Assembly (NCBI RefSeq): GCF_002174305.1
Contig: NZ_MIJB01000026.1
Coordinates: forward strand, 1 to 64,000
Length of the DNA stretch: 64,000 nucleotides
Reading direction: 5' to 3'
DNA from: Aeromicrobium sp. PE09-221
GTDB lineage: Bacteria; Actinomycetota; Actinomycetes; Propionibacteriales; Nocardioidaceae
Positions 16,425-23,575 of the stretch are shown here, piece after piece. The number at the start of each line of letters is the position of its first letter. Position 1 is the stretch's first letter. The notes under the pieces are model-generated. The model was not told the origin of the DNA. It did not search any database and saw only the letters and a program-made list of their open reading frames with translations. The translations under genes were made by a program, and so were the position numbers.

Positions 16425-17438
16425 TCAGAGGGCGCGCAGATGCGCGCGAGCCGGCACCGGCTCATCGCCGGCGGTGTCGCGGTCGCGCAGGGTGCGCAGT
16501 TCCTCGGCGAAGCGGCTGGTGCCCTCGACCGTGGCGAAGAACAGGTCGATCTGTTCATCGCTCAGCTCGGCGGCGAGGTGCTGGGCGTCATAGTGGGTCC
16601 ACCACTGGTCCAGCTCGCCCCAGGTGAGCACGAATGCCCGCACCGGGTACTGGGCGGGCTCACCGTCATTGTCGGTGACCGGCCGGGGACGGGGCGTGCG
16701 GGTCTTCTTGGCGTCCTTGGCGCGTGCGAGGGCGTCGGCGGCGAGCTGATGCAGGTCGGTCTCACGTTCTGCCTGCGCGCTCTGGGCGGCGGCGCGGATC
16801 GCCTCAAAGATCGGATGCACCGGGGCGCCGGCGTCGATGCGCTCCAGCGCAGCACTTGCTTGTGCTCGGAGTTCGGCGGGTTGGGCGGGGTCTTCGGCGA
16901 TCTTCTGGAGGTAGCCGATCTTCTCCAGCGTCGTGTGCGAGGCACCACCGGGGATCATCGCTGCCGCCTGCTCGCGGGCGATACCCGAGGGGCCGGGCGA
17001 CGGTCCTGCAAATTTTGCAGGACCGTCCGATCCAGGCTGGTTGTCGGCGCTGAACTGCGTCGCGGCTTTCCGCCGGGCTGCGTCCTCGTGCATGAGGGTC
17101 TTCAGCTCGCGGTAGAGGGCGGCGGCCTCGGTCTGGGTCAGCGGCTTGTGGAGCACGTTGTCGTCCTGCTCGGCCAACAGGTGGCCAAGGCGGTCCGATA
17201 TGCCGGAGCGGACCCAGACGTTGACCTTGCGCCAGCCGAGCTTCTTGATCGCCGCCAACCTCCTGGCCCCGCACACCAGCGCCCCGTCGGGGGTGATGGT
17301 GATGGGCTGCAACAGCCCGTCCCGCTCGATCGAGGCGGCGAGTTCGTCGATGTTGCCGAACGCGGTCCGGTGCCGGCGCCCGACCCGGATGGAGTCGACG
17401 GTGCGCTCCAGCTCGATGTACCCGGCCGGTGCGGTCAC
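16425..17438 (-). CDS. ParB/Spo0J-like N-domain protein
   Basis: 337-aa protein. The ParB/sulfiredoxin-like N-domain (residues about 8-110) has SIRVGRRHR, 'SIERDGLLQPITI' and 'LVCGARRLAAIKKLGW', followed by 'LAEQDDNVLHKPLTQTEAA' and a helix-turn-helix-like region. Such proteins bind DNA or CTP and act in partition or in regulation of the element. It starts with GTG 17438, overlapping the upstream stop by 4 bp. No ParA gene is visible nearby. A perfect palindrome interrupts the coding sequence at 16999-17027 while keeping the frame. Confidence 0.82.
   Translation of the reverse strand: MTAPAGYIELERTVDSIRVGRRHRTAFGNIDELAASIERDGLLQPITITPDGALVCGARRLAAIKKLGWRKVNVWVRSGISDRLGHLLAEQDDNVLHKPLTQTEAAALYRELKTLMHEDAARRKAATQFSADNQPGSDGPAKFAGPSPGPSGIAREQAAAMIPGGASHTTLEKIGYLQKIAEDPAQPAELRAQASAALERIDAGAPVHPIFEAIRAAAQSAQAERETDLHQLAADALARAKDAKKTRTPRPRPVTDNDGEPAQYPVRAFVLTWGELDQWWTHYDAQHLAAELSDEQIDLFFATVEGTSRFAEELRTLRDRDTAGDEPVPARAHLRAL
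16999..17027. repeat. 29-bp perfect palindrome inside the parB-like gene
   Basis: Two 14-bp arms (GACGGTCCTGCAAA and its exact complement) around one central T. On the coding strand it encodes D-G-P-A-K-F-A-G-P-S, in frame, between the N-domain and the helix-turn-helix-like region. The A/T-rich centre stands out in GC-rich coding DNA. It could be a small inserted palindromic element, a protein-binding site or an mRNA hairpin. Confidence 0.85.
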
Positions 17439-18373
17439 GACCGATCACCACCAGAATCGTCGCGGTCCTCATGGGTGCCGGGTGCGGCCAGGGAGATGGT
17501 CAGGATGAGGTCGTCATCGCGCAGCAGCACCGGCAGGGTCTCGCCGATCAGCAGTCGCAGCAGCACACCCCGCCCCGCGGTCGTGGCGGCGTAGGCGGGG
17601 TGCGGGTTGCCCAACAAGGCGCGCAGCAGCGCGGTCCACGAAGAACGTGGGATGCCCAGCAGCGCGCGGGCGTGCTTGTCCCGCCGCAGCGCCTCGTAGG
17701 CGGCCTGGCGGGTGCCGGTCTTTGTCAGCGCCCCGCAGACATGCTCCACCCCGGCCCGGGCGGTGGCCGGGTCCCAGCCCAACAGCGTGAACAGCGCGAT
17801 GGCGTCCTCGGCCGCCGACCCCGCGGACATGCATGCCCGATCCGACCCGCGCCCACCACCATCGGAGCCTGATCCGGCAGCGTCCGTCTCCGCGTCGGCG
17901 CCGTCGTCGTGGTTGTGGGTGTCGGTGATGTGGAAAGCCGGGTGATAGTCGGTCAGCGCGTTCTCCCGGTCGGAGAACCGCTCCGGGTCATGAAACGCCG
18001 AGACGTGCGGGCGCCTCGCTTGGTGGACCGAGCAGAGCAGTCCTTGGGCGCGTTCTTCGAAAATGCAGGTGATCCGCACCGCGTGCGTGATCACCGCCCA
18101 CGGGTCGCGTGCCTCACGGGCGGCGCGGGTGATCATCACCTTGAACGCCGCCGACGCGGCCTCCCACGGGTCCAGGCCGTGCTTGCGGGCGAGGGGTTCG
18201 TACTTGGCCGCGGTGTGGGCCATCAGCTCCGCGGCCACCGGATCATGGCTCCACGAGCCCGCTCCCGCGGCGTGGAGCCGGTGCAGCAGCGTCCGCAACC
18301 CGTCGCTGGTAGTGAAGTCCTCAGCACCCTCGCCGTCAGCGATGTGCGAGTGGGTGGGTGTTGTCGTGGTCAT
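17435..18373 (-). CDS. Conserved-type hypothetical protein upstream of parB-like gene
   Basis: 312-aa protein from ATG 18373, preceded by a strong AGGAGGTG. The helical N-terminal half contains 'DPWEAASAAFKVMITRAAREA' and 'DPWAVITHAVRI'. A disordered Asp/Gly/Ser linker (about 170-205) follows, then a second helical domain ending in a possible DNA-binding fold. The layout suggests a sigma-factor- or regulator-like DNA-binding protein, but no family is recognised. It overlaps the parB-like start by 4 bp. Confidence 0.65.
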   Translation of the reverse strand: MTTTTPTHSHIADGEGAEDFTTSDGLRTLLHRLHAAGAGSWSHDPVAAELMAHTAAKYEPLARKHGLDPWEAASAAFKVMITRAAREARDPWAVITHAVRITCIFEERAQGLLCSVHQARRPHVSAFHDPERFSDRENALTDYHPAFHITDTHNHDDGADAETDAAGSGSDGGGRGSDRACMSAGSAAEDAIALFTLLGWDPATARAGVEHVCGALTKTGTRQAAYEALRRDKHARALLGIPRSSWTALLRALLGNPHPAYAATTAGRGVLLRLLIGETLPVLLRDDDLILTISLAAPGTHEDRDDSGGDRS

Positions 18374-18394
18374 GGTCTGGCACCTCCTGACAGG

Positions 18395-18403
18395 TAGGTG
18401 CAC
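18395..18403 (-). repeat. Leader motif, one-mismatch copy 6
   Basis: GTGCACCTA, one change from the common motif. It lies 21 nt before ATG 18373. Its CACCT can pair with the AGGTG end of the ribosome-binding site AGGAGGTG of that gene. Confidence 0.4.
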
Positions 18404-18468
18404 GCGCGTCCCCACACCACCGTCAGGGACGGCGACGGCGACGTGATGATGGGGGTGCGCATGTCAGG

Positions 18469-18921
18469 TCACCCCAACCCGATCCCCGAACGGCTCACCC
18501 ACGACTGGTGCCGGCTGCCGCGGCCGAACTCCGAGACATCCGGCAGCCGCCGCGCCCGCTCACTGATCGCCTGCGCGGCCTTACCGAGACCGCGGCCGCT
18601 GGTCTGCGTGATGTGGCCGGTGAGGTTGCGGGTGCGGCGAGCGAGTTCGACCTCGAAGTCGATACCCCGCCCCGCGGCTATCGCGGATTGCCGGGCGAGC
18701 AGATCGGTGGGGCGCACCCACTCCACACCCCGCGCCCGCCGCGCATCGTCCACGCTCTTCGTGTTCATCCCGCGGTTGCACGCGGCGACCTTTGCGGCCT
18801 GCACCGCCTCCGGCGTCCCCGCCTTCTCCGGCTCCTCCCGGACCGAGTGGTCCTTGGTCGGCTCGGGTGGGTTCTGCCGGCGCTCGTACCGGTGACGGGA
18901 GTGGTCGGTGGGGGTGGTCAT
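18469..18921 (-). CDS. Small basic hypothetical protein
   Basis: 150-aa Arg-rich protein from ATG 18921 with GGAGG upstream and a 4-bp overlap with the DUF2637 gene stop. Residues 1-50 are disordered; the C-terminal half ('GRGIDFEVELARRTRNLTG') is helical and basic. It may bind nucleic acid; no family recognised. It is probably translated with the DUF2637 protein. Confidence 0.55.
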   Translation of the reverse strand: MTTPTDHSRHRYERRQNPPEPTKDHSVREEPEKAGTPEAVQAAKVAACNRGMNTKSVDDARRARGVEWVRPTDLLARQSAIAAGRGIDFEVELARRTRNLTGHITQTSGRGLGKAAQAISERARRLPDVSEFGRGSRHQSWVSRSGIGLG

Positions 18922-19736
18922 GGTGTCTTCGCCTCCTCGACGGTCTGCTTGTCGGGAAGGTGCGCGGGCGTGAACCAGCGGCCGACCGTGGACGGGTGCA
19001 CACCGAGTTCGCGGGCGATGCGCTTGTTCGACCACCCCTGCTCACGCAACCTCGCGGCGCGCTCACGCCGGTCCGAGCGCGTGCCGCCGGCCCGCGTGTG
19101 CCGGGTAGTTTCGACCACCGGCGGTGGGGCATCTGGCGCGCTGTCCCCATCAGCGGCGTCCTCCACCGGCGCTGGCGTCGCCGGGAGCAGACTCGGTTCA
19201 GGCGCTTCGACGGGCACGGACGACTGCATCTGATGCTCCACCGGCGCGACCCGGTCACGGGCGACCATGCACGTGTCAGTCAGGGGGTCGGTGGCTGGTG
19301 GGAGTGGTCGGGTGAGGATGACGGTCAGGTGGGTGATCGCCAGCAGCACCACCGGCGGCACCGCCGCCACGGCGGCGGCCAGCACCCCAGGCACATCGGC
19401 ATCGGCGGCGACCACGGCATGGAGGGCGTTGGCGGTCACCGAGACCGCGGCGCCGCCGATCAGCAGCGCCCACGGATACCACGCCGACCTTTGGCCTGCG
19501 AGGGCGACGACGGCGACGGTGGCCACGACGATGATGCCGTCCACGATCAGCGGCCACGCCCACGCCTGCCCGGCACCGACACCGCTTCGGGCCGCGAGGT
19601 CTGCCAGCGCGGTGAAAGACAGCCAGAAGGCGCCGGCGGCGATGAACACCGTCCCGGATACCGCCGTCACCACCGCCCACCGGCGCCCGGCGGTCCTGCT
19701 CACGACCCTGCTGCTGATGATTGGGGTGGTCATCAC
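18918..19736 (-). CDS. DUF2637 (SpdB-like) membrane protein with C-terminal HTH
   Basis: 272-aa protein. Four transmembrane helices (residues about 20-150) form the DUF2637 region known from Streptomyces Spd 'spread' proteins linked to intramycelial transfer. A Pro-rich linker and a C-terminal helix-turn-helix ('LREQGWSNKRIARELGVHPS') follow. It may link the membrane to element DNA. Start and stop overlap both neighbours by 4 bp. Confidence 0.85.
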   Translation of the reverse strand: MMTTPIISSRVVSRTAGRRWAVVTAVSGTVFIAAGAFWLSFTALADLAARSGVGAGQAWAWPLIVDGIIVVATVAVVALAGQRSAWYPWALLIGGAAVSVTANALHAVVAADADVPGVLAAAVAAVPPVVLLAITHLTVILTRPLPPATDPLTDTCMVARDRVAPVEHQMQSSVPVEAPEPSLLPATPAPVEDAADGDSAPDAPPPVVETTRHTRAGGTRSDRRERAARLREQGWSNKRIARELGVHPSTVGRWFTPAHLPDKQTVEEAKTP

Positions 19737-20689
19737 AGCCCCCGCACCCTCGACGACATCGGCGGGCGGGTGCTGGTGTTGCGGTCGAACCAGCCGTCCG
19801 CGGCCACCGGCGAGGCACCCCGCCCCGGCGACGAGGTGCCGCGCCCGGCAGGCGCGGGACGGACGGTCCGGTAGGCGGAGCGGACCGTGGCGGTGATCTC
19901 GCGCTCAGCGAGCCCGGCGTCCCCGGCGGCCACGGTGAGCACATCGAGGGCATCCGAGGCCGGGAGCCCGTTCTCCGCGAGCCGGCACGCTGCCCAGAAC
20001 AGGCCACGGTTCCGCTCACCCTCGCCACGGGCAGCGACCCACGCCGCCAGCCGCGACACATCGACACCTCGGTCCAGACCCGCGGGCGTGGCTCGGGGTG
20101 TGGGGCGGGGGTCGAGGAAGTCCCGCAGCCGTCCCGCGGCCAGCGTGCTGGCGGGGCCTGTATTGACCTCCTCGACCTGGTAGCTGACCGTGGTGCCGTC
20201 GATGGAGCGGGCCGAGGGCGGGACGATGATGTAGCCGCCATCACCGCGGAAGTCGATCCCCGCACGCGCCGCCTGCCACGACCGCTGCTCTGTGCCGGGT
20301 GTGGCCGGGTAGTAGGCGTGCATCCCGCCGGTGGGTGTGCGCACCAGCAGCTCCCACCCCTCCACCAGCCCGGCGCGAGCGGCGCGGTCGAAACTGGTCC
20401 GGCCATCTACCGGGCCGTGCACGTCCACGTCCACCACGACCGCGCCCGAGGCGGTGCCGGTCGGGACACCGATGTTCGCGCCGGGCGACTGCCGCCACCA
20501 CTCCTCGACCTGGTCCAAGTCCGTGGTGGCGTCATGGAAGCCGTGTCCGGTGGCCGGCCGCTTCCCCCACGGTGCGCAGGGGAAGACCGGCACCCCCGCG
20601 GATGCGAACTCACGCGAGGCGGCCGAGAGCGGCCACGCCGCGTTCATCCGCAGCAGCACCGAGGAGACGGCGCCGTGCTTGGTCATCAC
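19733..20689 (-). CDS. Primase-polymerase (Prim-Pol) domain protein
   Basis: 318-aa protein. The AEP-type bifunctional primase/polymerase domain (residues about 20-200) has 'FPCAPWGKRPAT', 'NIGVPTG', 'VVVDVDVHG' (likely metal-binding Asp pair) and 'GIDFRGDGGYIIVPPS'. It probably primes replication of the transferred strand or of the excised circle. There is no C-terminal helicase in the same chain. It starts at GTG 20689 or ATG 20686, overlapping the ArdC-like stop. Confidence 0.9.
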   Translation of the reverse strand: MMTKHGAVSSVLLRMNAAWPLSAASREFASAGVPVFPCAPWGKRPATGHGFHDATTDLDQVEEWWRQSPGANIGVPTGTASGAVVVDVDVHGPVDGRTSFDRAARAGLVEGWELLVRTPTGGMHAYYPATPGTEQRSWQAARAGIDFRGDGGYIIVPPSARSIDGTTVSYQVEEVNTGPASTLAAGRLRDFLDPRPTPRATPAGLDRGVDVSRLAAWVAARGEGERNRGLFWAACRLAENGLPASDALDVLTVAAGDAGLAEREITATVRSAYRTVRPAPAGRGTSSPGRGASPVAADGWFDRNTSTRPPMSSRVRGL

Positions 20690-21807
20690 AGTCCCCGCCC
20701 CTCGAACGGCGACACCGGTGCGGGTCTGGTGGCCGGTTCAAGCGATGGAGTCGCCTGCCGCGGCGATGCCGGCTCCGCTGTCGGCGACGCTTGCGCTTGT
20801 GCGGGTGCCTCGCGCTGGGCGGCGTCCCGGTCCAGACCTGGCGGGGTGCCGTCACCGACCTGCGCGGTGTCGAGCTGGTCCAGGATCGTCAGCGCGGTCT
20901 TGCGGACCCGCTCCCCGGTGGCCCTGACCACTTCCACCGGCTCTTTCCCGTCGACGCGGGCCGCCCAGGTCGAGACGTACGGGACCGTGTAACCGGACGT
21001 GTCCATCCCGTGGGCGGCGCCGATCATCAGCGCGACGGACTCGGCTTCGACCTCTCCGATGCCGCGATGCTGCCGGGCCTCATCCTGGTCGGGGCCGTGC
21101 AGGAGGACGTGGCCGAGTTCGTGGGCGAGGGTCTTGACCTGCGCGGCCGGGTCCATGTTCTCCCGGACCGCGACGGTGTTCGCGGTGTAGTCGGTCATCC
21201 CGTTGGCGCCGTGGATCATGCCCTCGTGCGGCACCCGCAGCACCGTGAACCCGGCCGCCTCAACCTGCGCCGTGAGCCCGTCCCACAGCCCGGCCGGGGC
21301 CCGGCCTTCCAGCAGCTTCGGTGCGGGTGGTTCGGGGATCGGGTCGCCGGCGGTCTGGGAGGCGTCCCACACGTAGGCGGGGCGGACGCCGACCATCCGC
21401 GTGCGCACGACCTCGCCGGCACGGGGCTTCTCGCCCTTGCCGAGACGGCGCCACGACTCCGCATCCGCCGGGGTAGCGGTAGCGAAGCGACCGGTCACCG
21501 GAGCGAGAATCTGAAACCCCGGCTGGCCCTTCTGCACCTGCCGGCCCAGGCCCTGCCACTGCCGATACCCGGCCACATACGACGGGAACGGCTCGGGCAC
21601 CAGACCGGCCTCGAACGCGGCCTGGTGCTGCTCCCAGATCAGCAGGGTGTTGGAGAACGATCGAGTCCTGAACTGTGCCGCGAACGCGAGCGCCCGCGCC
21701 CAATCCTCACCGGAGACGAGCCGTTCCACAGCGCCGCTGAGGCGCTCGTGCAGCTCGTTGAGCTTGGCCTCCCGCCTGGCTTGGGTCTGCTCCCGTGTTG
21801 TCGCCAT
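20686..21807 (-). CDS. ArdC-like antirestriction protein
   Basis: 373-aa protein. The N-terminal ArdC domain (about 25-130, with 'RSFSNTLLIWEQ' and 'GYRQWQGLGRQVQKG') binds single-stranded DNA in known members. A zinc-peptidase-like motif follows (TLAHELGHVLLHG) with downstream 'EVEAESVALMI'. The C-terminal 70 residues are Pro/Ala-rich. ArdC proteins protect entering DNA from host restriction. It is the first gene of the leftward operon that continues through Prim-Pol, DUF2637 and ParB-like genes. Confidence 0.88.
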   Translation of the reverse strand: MATTREQTQARREAKLNELHERLSGAVERLVSGEDWARALAFAAQFRTRSFSNTLLIWEQHQAAFEAGLVPEPFPSYVAGYRQWQGLGRQVQKGQPGFQILAPVTGRFATATPADAESWRRLGKGEKPRAGEVVRTRMVGVRPAYVWDASQTAGDPIPEPPAPKLLEGRAPAGLWDGLTAQVEAAGFTVLRVPHEGMIHGANGMTDYTANTVAVRENMDPAAQVKTLAHELGHVLLHGPDQDEARQHRGIGEVEAESVALMIGAAHGMDTSGYTVPYVSTWAARVDGKEPVEVVRATGERVRKTALTILDQLDTAQVGDGTPPGLDRDAAQREAPAQAQASPTAEPASPRQATPSLEPATRPAPVSPFEGRGL

Positions 21808-21832
21808 CGTCGTGTCCTCCCGATACCCTGAG

Positions 21833-21858
21833 CACCGGGGCCGAACTGGGCCCCGGTG
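21833..21858. promoter_or_regulatory. Hairpin upstream of ardC-like gene
   Basis: Perfect 10-bp inverted repeat (CACCGGGGCC / GGCCCCGGTG) with a 6-nt spacer, 26 nt upstream of ATG 21807. It could be an operator or leader hairpin for the conjugation operon. A motif-like GCGCACCTG (21864-21872, one mismatch from the common leader motif) lies just beyond it. The rest of 21873-22042 shows nothing recognisable. Confidence 0.5.
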
Positions 21859-22042
21859 ACCATCAGGTGCGCCGGGATCACCAGCAATGACGAGACGGAC
21901 AACGGACGATGTGACCGTCAGGCGTGTGGTGAACCCGACGAGTCCGTACCGGACTATCAGCCCCTCAGCGGTCCCGGGCGCCGAGGCGGGCGATGATGCG
22001 GATGTGGGTATCTCAGATGCGGCGATCGGTATCGTCCGCTGA

Positions 22043-22960
22043 TCAGGCCACAGCGCGTTCCCGCACCAGCTCGCGGTAACGAGCCGGGGTGACTCCGACC
22101 GCCTGGCGGAACAATCGGGCGGCGTGGCCGCGGCTGTTCCAACCGACCTCGCGCATCGCGGCCTCGATCGGCAGGTCGGTCTCCCGCAGCAACCGGGCGA
22201 GGTGTTCGGCGCGCACGGTCATCAGGTACGCCATCGGCGACTTGCCGTAGGCATCGACGAACACCCTTCCGAGTTGCGATGGGGACAGGTGCACCGCGTC
22301 GGCGAGTGCACCGAGCGTCCACCGTTGCGCCGGCGCCCCGCGCAAGAGTTCAACCACTGCGCGCGCCTCAGCCCGCAGCGGCGCAAGCTGACGCGGGAGT
22401 GGCGAACCGGGGTAGGCCGCTCTGCGTTGGGTCAGCGACCGGCGCACCGGTGTGGTCGTCACGTAGGGCGTGATTACGTCCAGGACCGCGAACAGCAACG
22501 CTTGCATCCGGTAGAACCGTTCCGGCGATGGGCCGTCCAGACTGAGAGCCACCAGCTCGTCCAGCCACGGCATCAACAGCCCCACGCGGTCCTCACCGAG
22601 ACGGAGCACCTGCGCCGGCTCGGAGTACAGCTCGTCGGCGAAGTCCTGCGCGTCGAGCCGGTCAGCCAGCAGGGCCGCGTGTTGCCAGAAGACCTGGTCG
22701 ATGACGTAGTCACGGTCTAGGTAGATCGTCGTCACCGTGATTGACCCTTCAGGCTCGCTCCCGCACAGCGTGTTCGCGCCGAGTACCACCACGTCGCCGA
22801 CGGCAACGAGTCTCTCGCCGAACTCGCTGAGCAGGACTGCCGACCCGTGACGGACGAAGATCAACTTCACACAGTCATAAGCCAGGGGTGGGACCGGAGC
22901 GTAGATGCTCTGACTACGAGCAAGGATCGGCCCACGCATCCTCTTCGTGTCGCGCCGCAC
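22043..22960 (-). CDS. AraC-family transcriptional regulator
   Basis: 305-aa regulator. An N-terminal cupin-like sensor region (about 20-110) is followed by a C-terminal double helix-turn-helix with 'TLGALADAVHLSPSQLGRVF' and 'PIEAAMREVGWNSRGHAARL' then VGVTPARYREL, the AraC signature. GTG 22960 has GGAAG close upstream; ATG 22939 is an alternative. It stands alone between conjugation and copper modules. The 233 bp beyond it (22961-23193) show no gene. Target unknown. Confidence 0.88.
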   Translation of the reverse strand: MRRDTKRMRGPILARSQSIYAPVPPLAYDCVKLIFVRHGSAVLLSEFGERLVAVGDVVVLGANTLCGSEPEGSITVTTIYLDRDYVIDQVFWQHAALLADRLDAQDFADELYSEPAQVLRLGEDRVGLLMPWLDELVALSLDGPSPERFYRMQALLFAVLDVITPYVTTTPVRRSLTQRRAAYPGSPLPRQLAPLRAEARAVVELLRGAPAQRWTLGALADAVHLSPSQLGRVFVDAYGKSPMAYLMTVRAEHLARLLRETDLPIEAAMREVGWNSRGHAARLFRQAVGVTPARYRELVRERAVA

Positions 22961-23193
22961 TAGCTTCCGCGACGGTCAGCGGCACGCGACCGCGCAGCGT
23001 CCTTCCTCGCCTCGTGCCCTCCATCGGTCAGCGTGGCTCCTGCGAAGCTCGCTCATCGATCACCCACCCCGCGAGCGAACCGGATCGTGACGAGCCAGCG
23101 CATCGCCTGGCAGCACCGATGGGCAGACACTTCGACATCGCGGACGACGATGGAAGGCGTGAGCGTGCGTAGAAGGGCGAGCATGGCGAACCC

Positions 23194-23517
23194 CTATGAC
23201 TTCACGAGGCGGGCGATGGCGTCGGAGGCCTCTTTGATCTTGGCCTCGGCGCTGAGGTCGCCGTCGCGGATCGCTGCGGTGACGCAATGCTTGAGGTGGT
23301 CGTCGAGCAGCCCGAGCGCGACATTCTCCAGTGCTGCGGTGACCGCGCTGATCTGGGTGAGGATGTCGATGCAGTAGGTGTCCTCGTCGATCATTCGGTG
23401 GATGCCTCGAGCCTGTCCCTCGATGCGCTTGAGGCGGGCCAGATAGCGGTCCTTGTCGTTGATGTAGCCGTGCCCGGCAGGGCCCTGCCGCATCGGAGGC
23501 GTGGTGGTGGTCGTCAT
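23194..23517 (-). CDS. csoR: Copper-sensing repressor CsoR
   Basis: 107-aa four-helix-bundle repressor. The Cu(I) ligand set typical of CsoR is present: C49 (TYCIDIL), H74 and C78 (DHLKHCV). The helix 1 region RLKRIEGQARGIHRMI matches the family. It is expected to bind the operator at 30427-30445 and release it on Cu(I) binding. It is the last gene of the leftward copper operon, 58 bp after the CPH ATPase, giving autoregulation if co-transcribed. Confidence 0.93.
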   Translation of the reverse strand: MTTTTTPPMRQGPAGHGYINDKDRYLARLKRIEGQARGIHRMIDEDTYCIDILTQISAVTAALENVALGLLDDHLKHCVTAAIRDGDLSAEAKIKEASDAIARLVKS

Positions 23518-23575
23518 CGTGCTGCTCCTTCCCGTGTCTGCTCATGGCGGTGCCCGGCGCCCATGGCCTGACTGG

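Noticed and set aside
16425..17438. Canonical parS sites for the ParB-like protein
   Set aside because: No TGTTTCACGTGAAACA-like sequence was found; the 29-bp palindrome has a different sequence and lies in coding DNA.
20299..21831. 510-codon plus-strand frame opposite ardC and Prim-Pol
   Set aside because: Shadow of two well-supported genes; no coherent domain or ribosome-binding site.
22287..22295. Additional CAGGTGCAC copy inside the araC-like gene, and one on the other strand near 29287
   Set aside because: Both are within coding sequence and the second is in the opposite orientation, so they were not counted with the leader motif.
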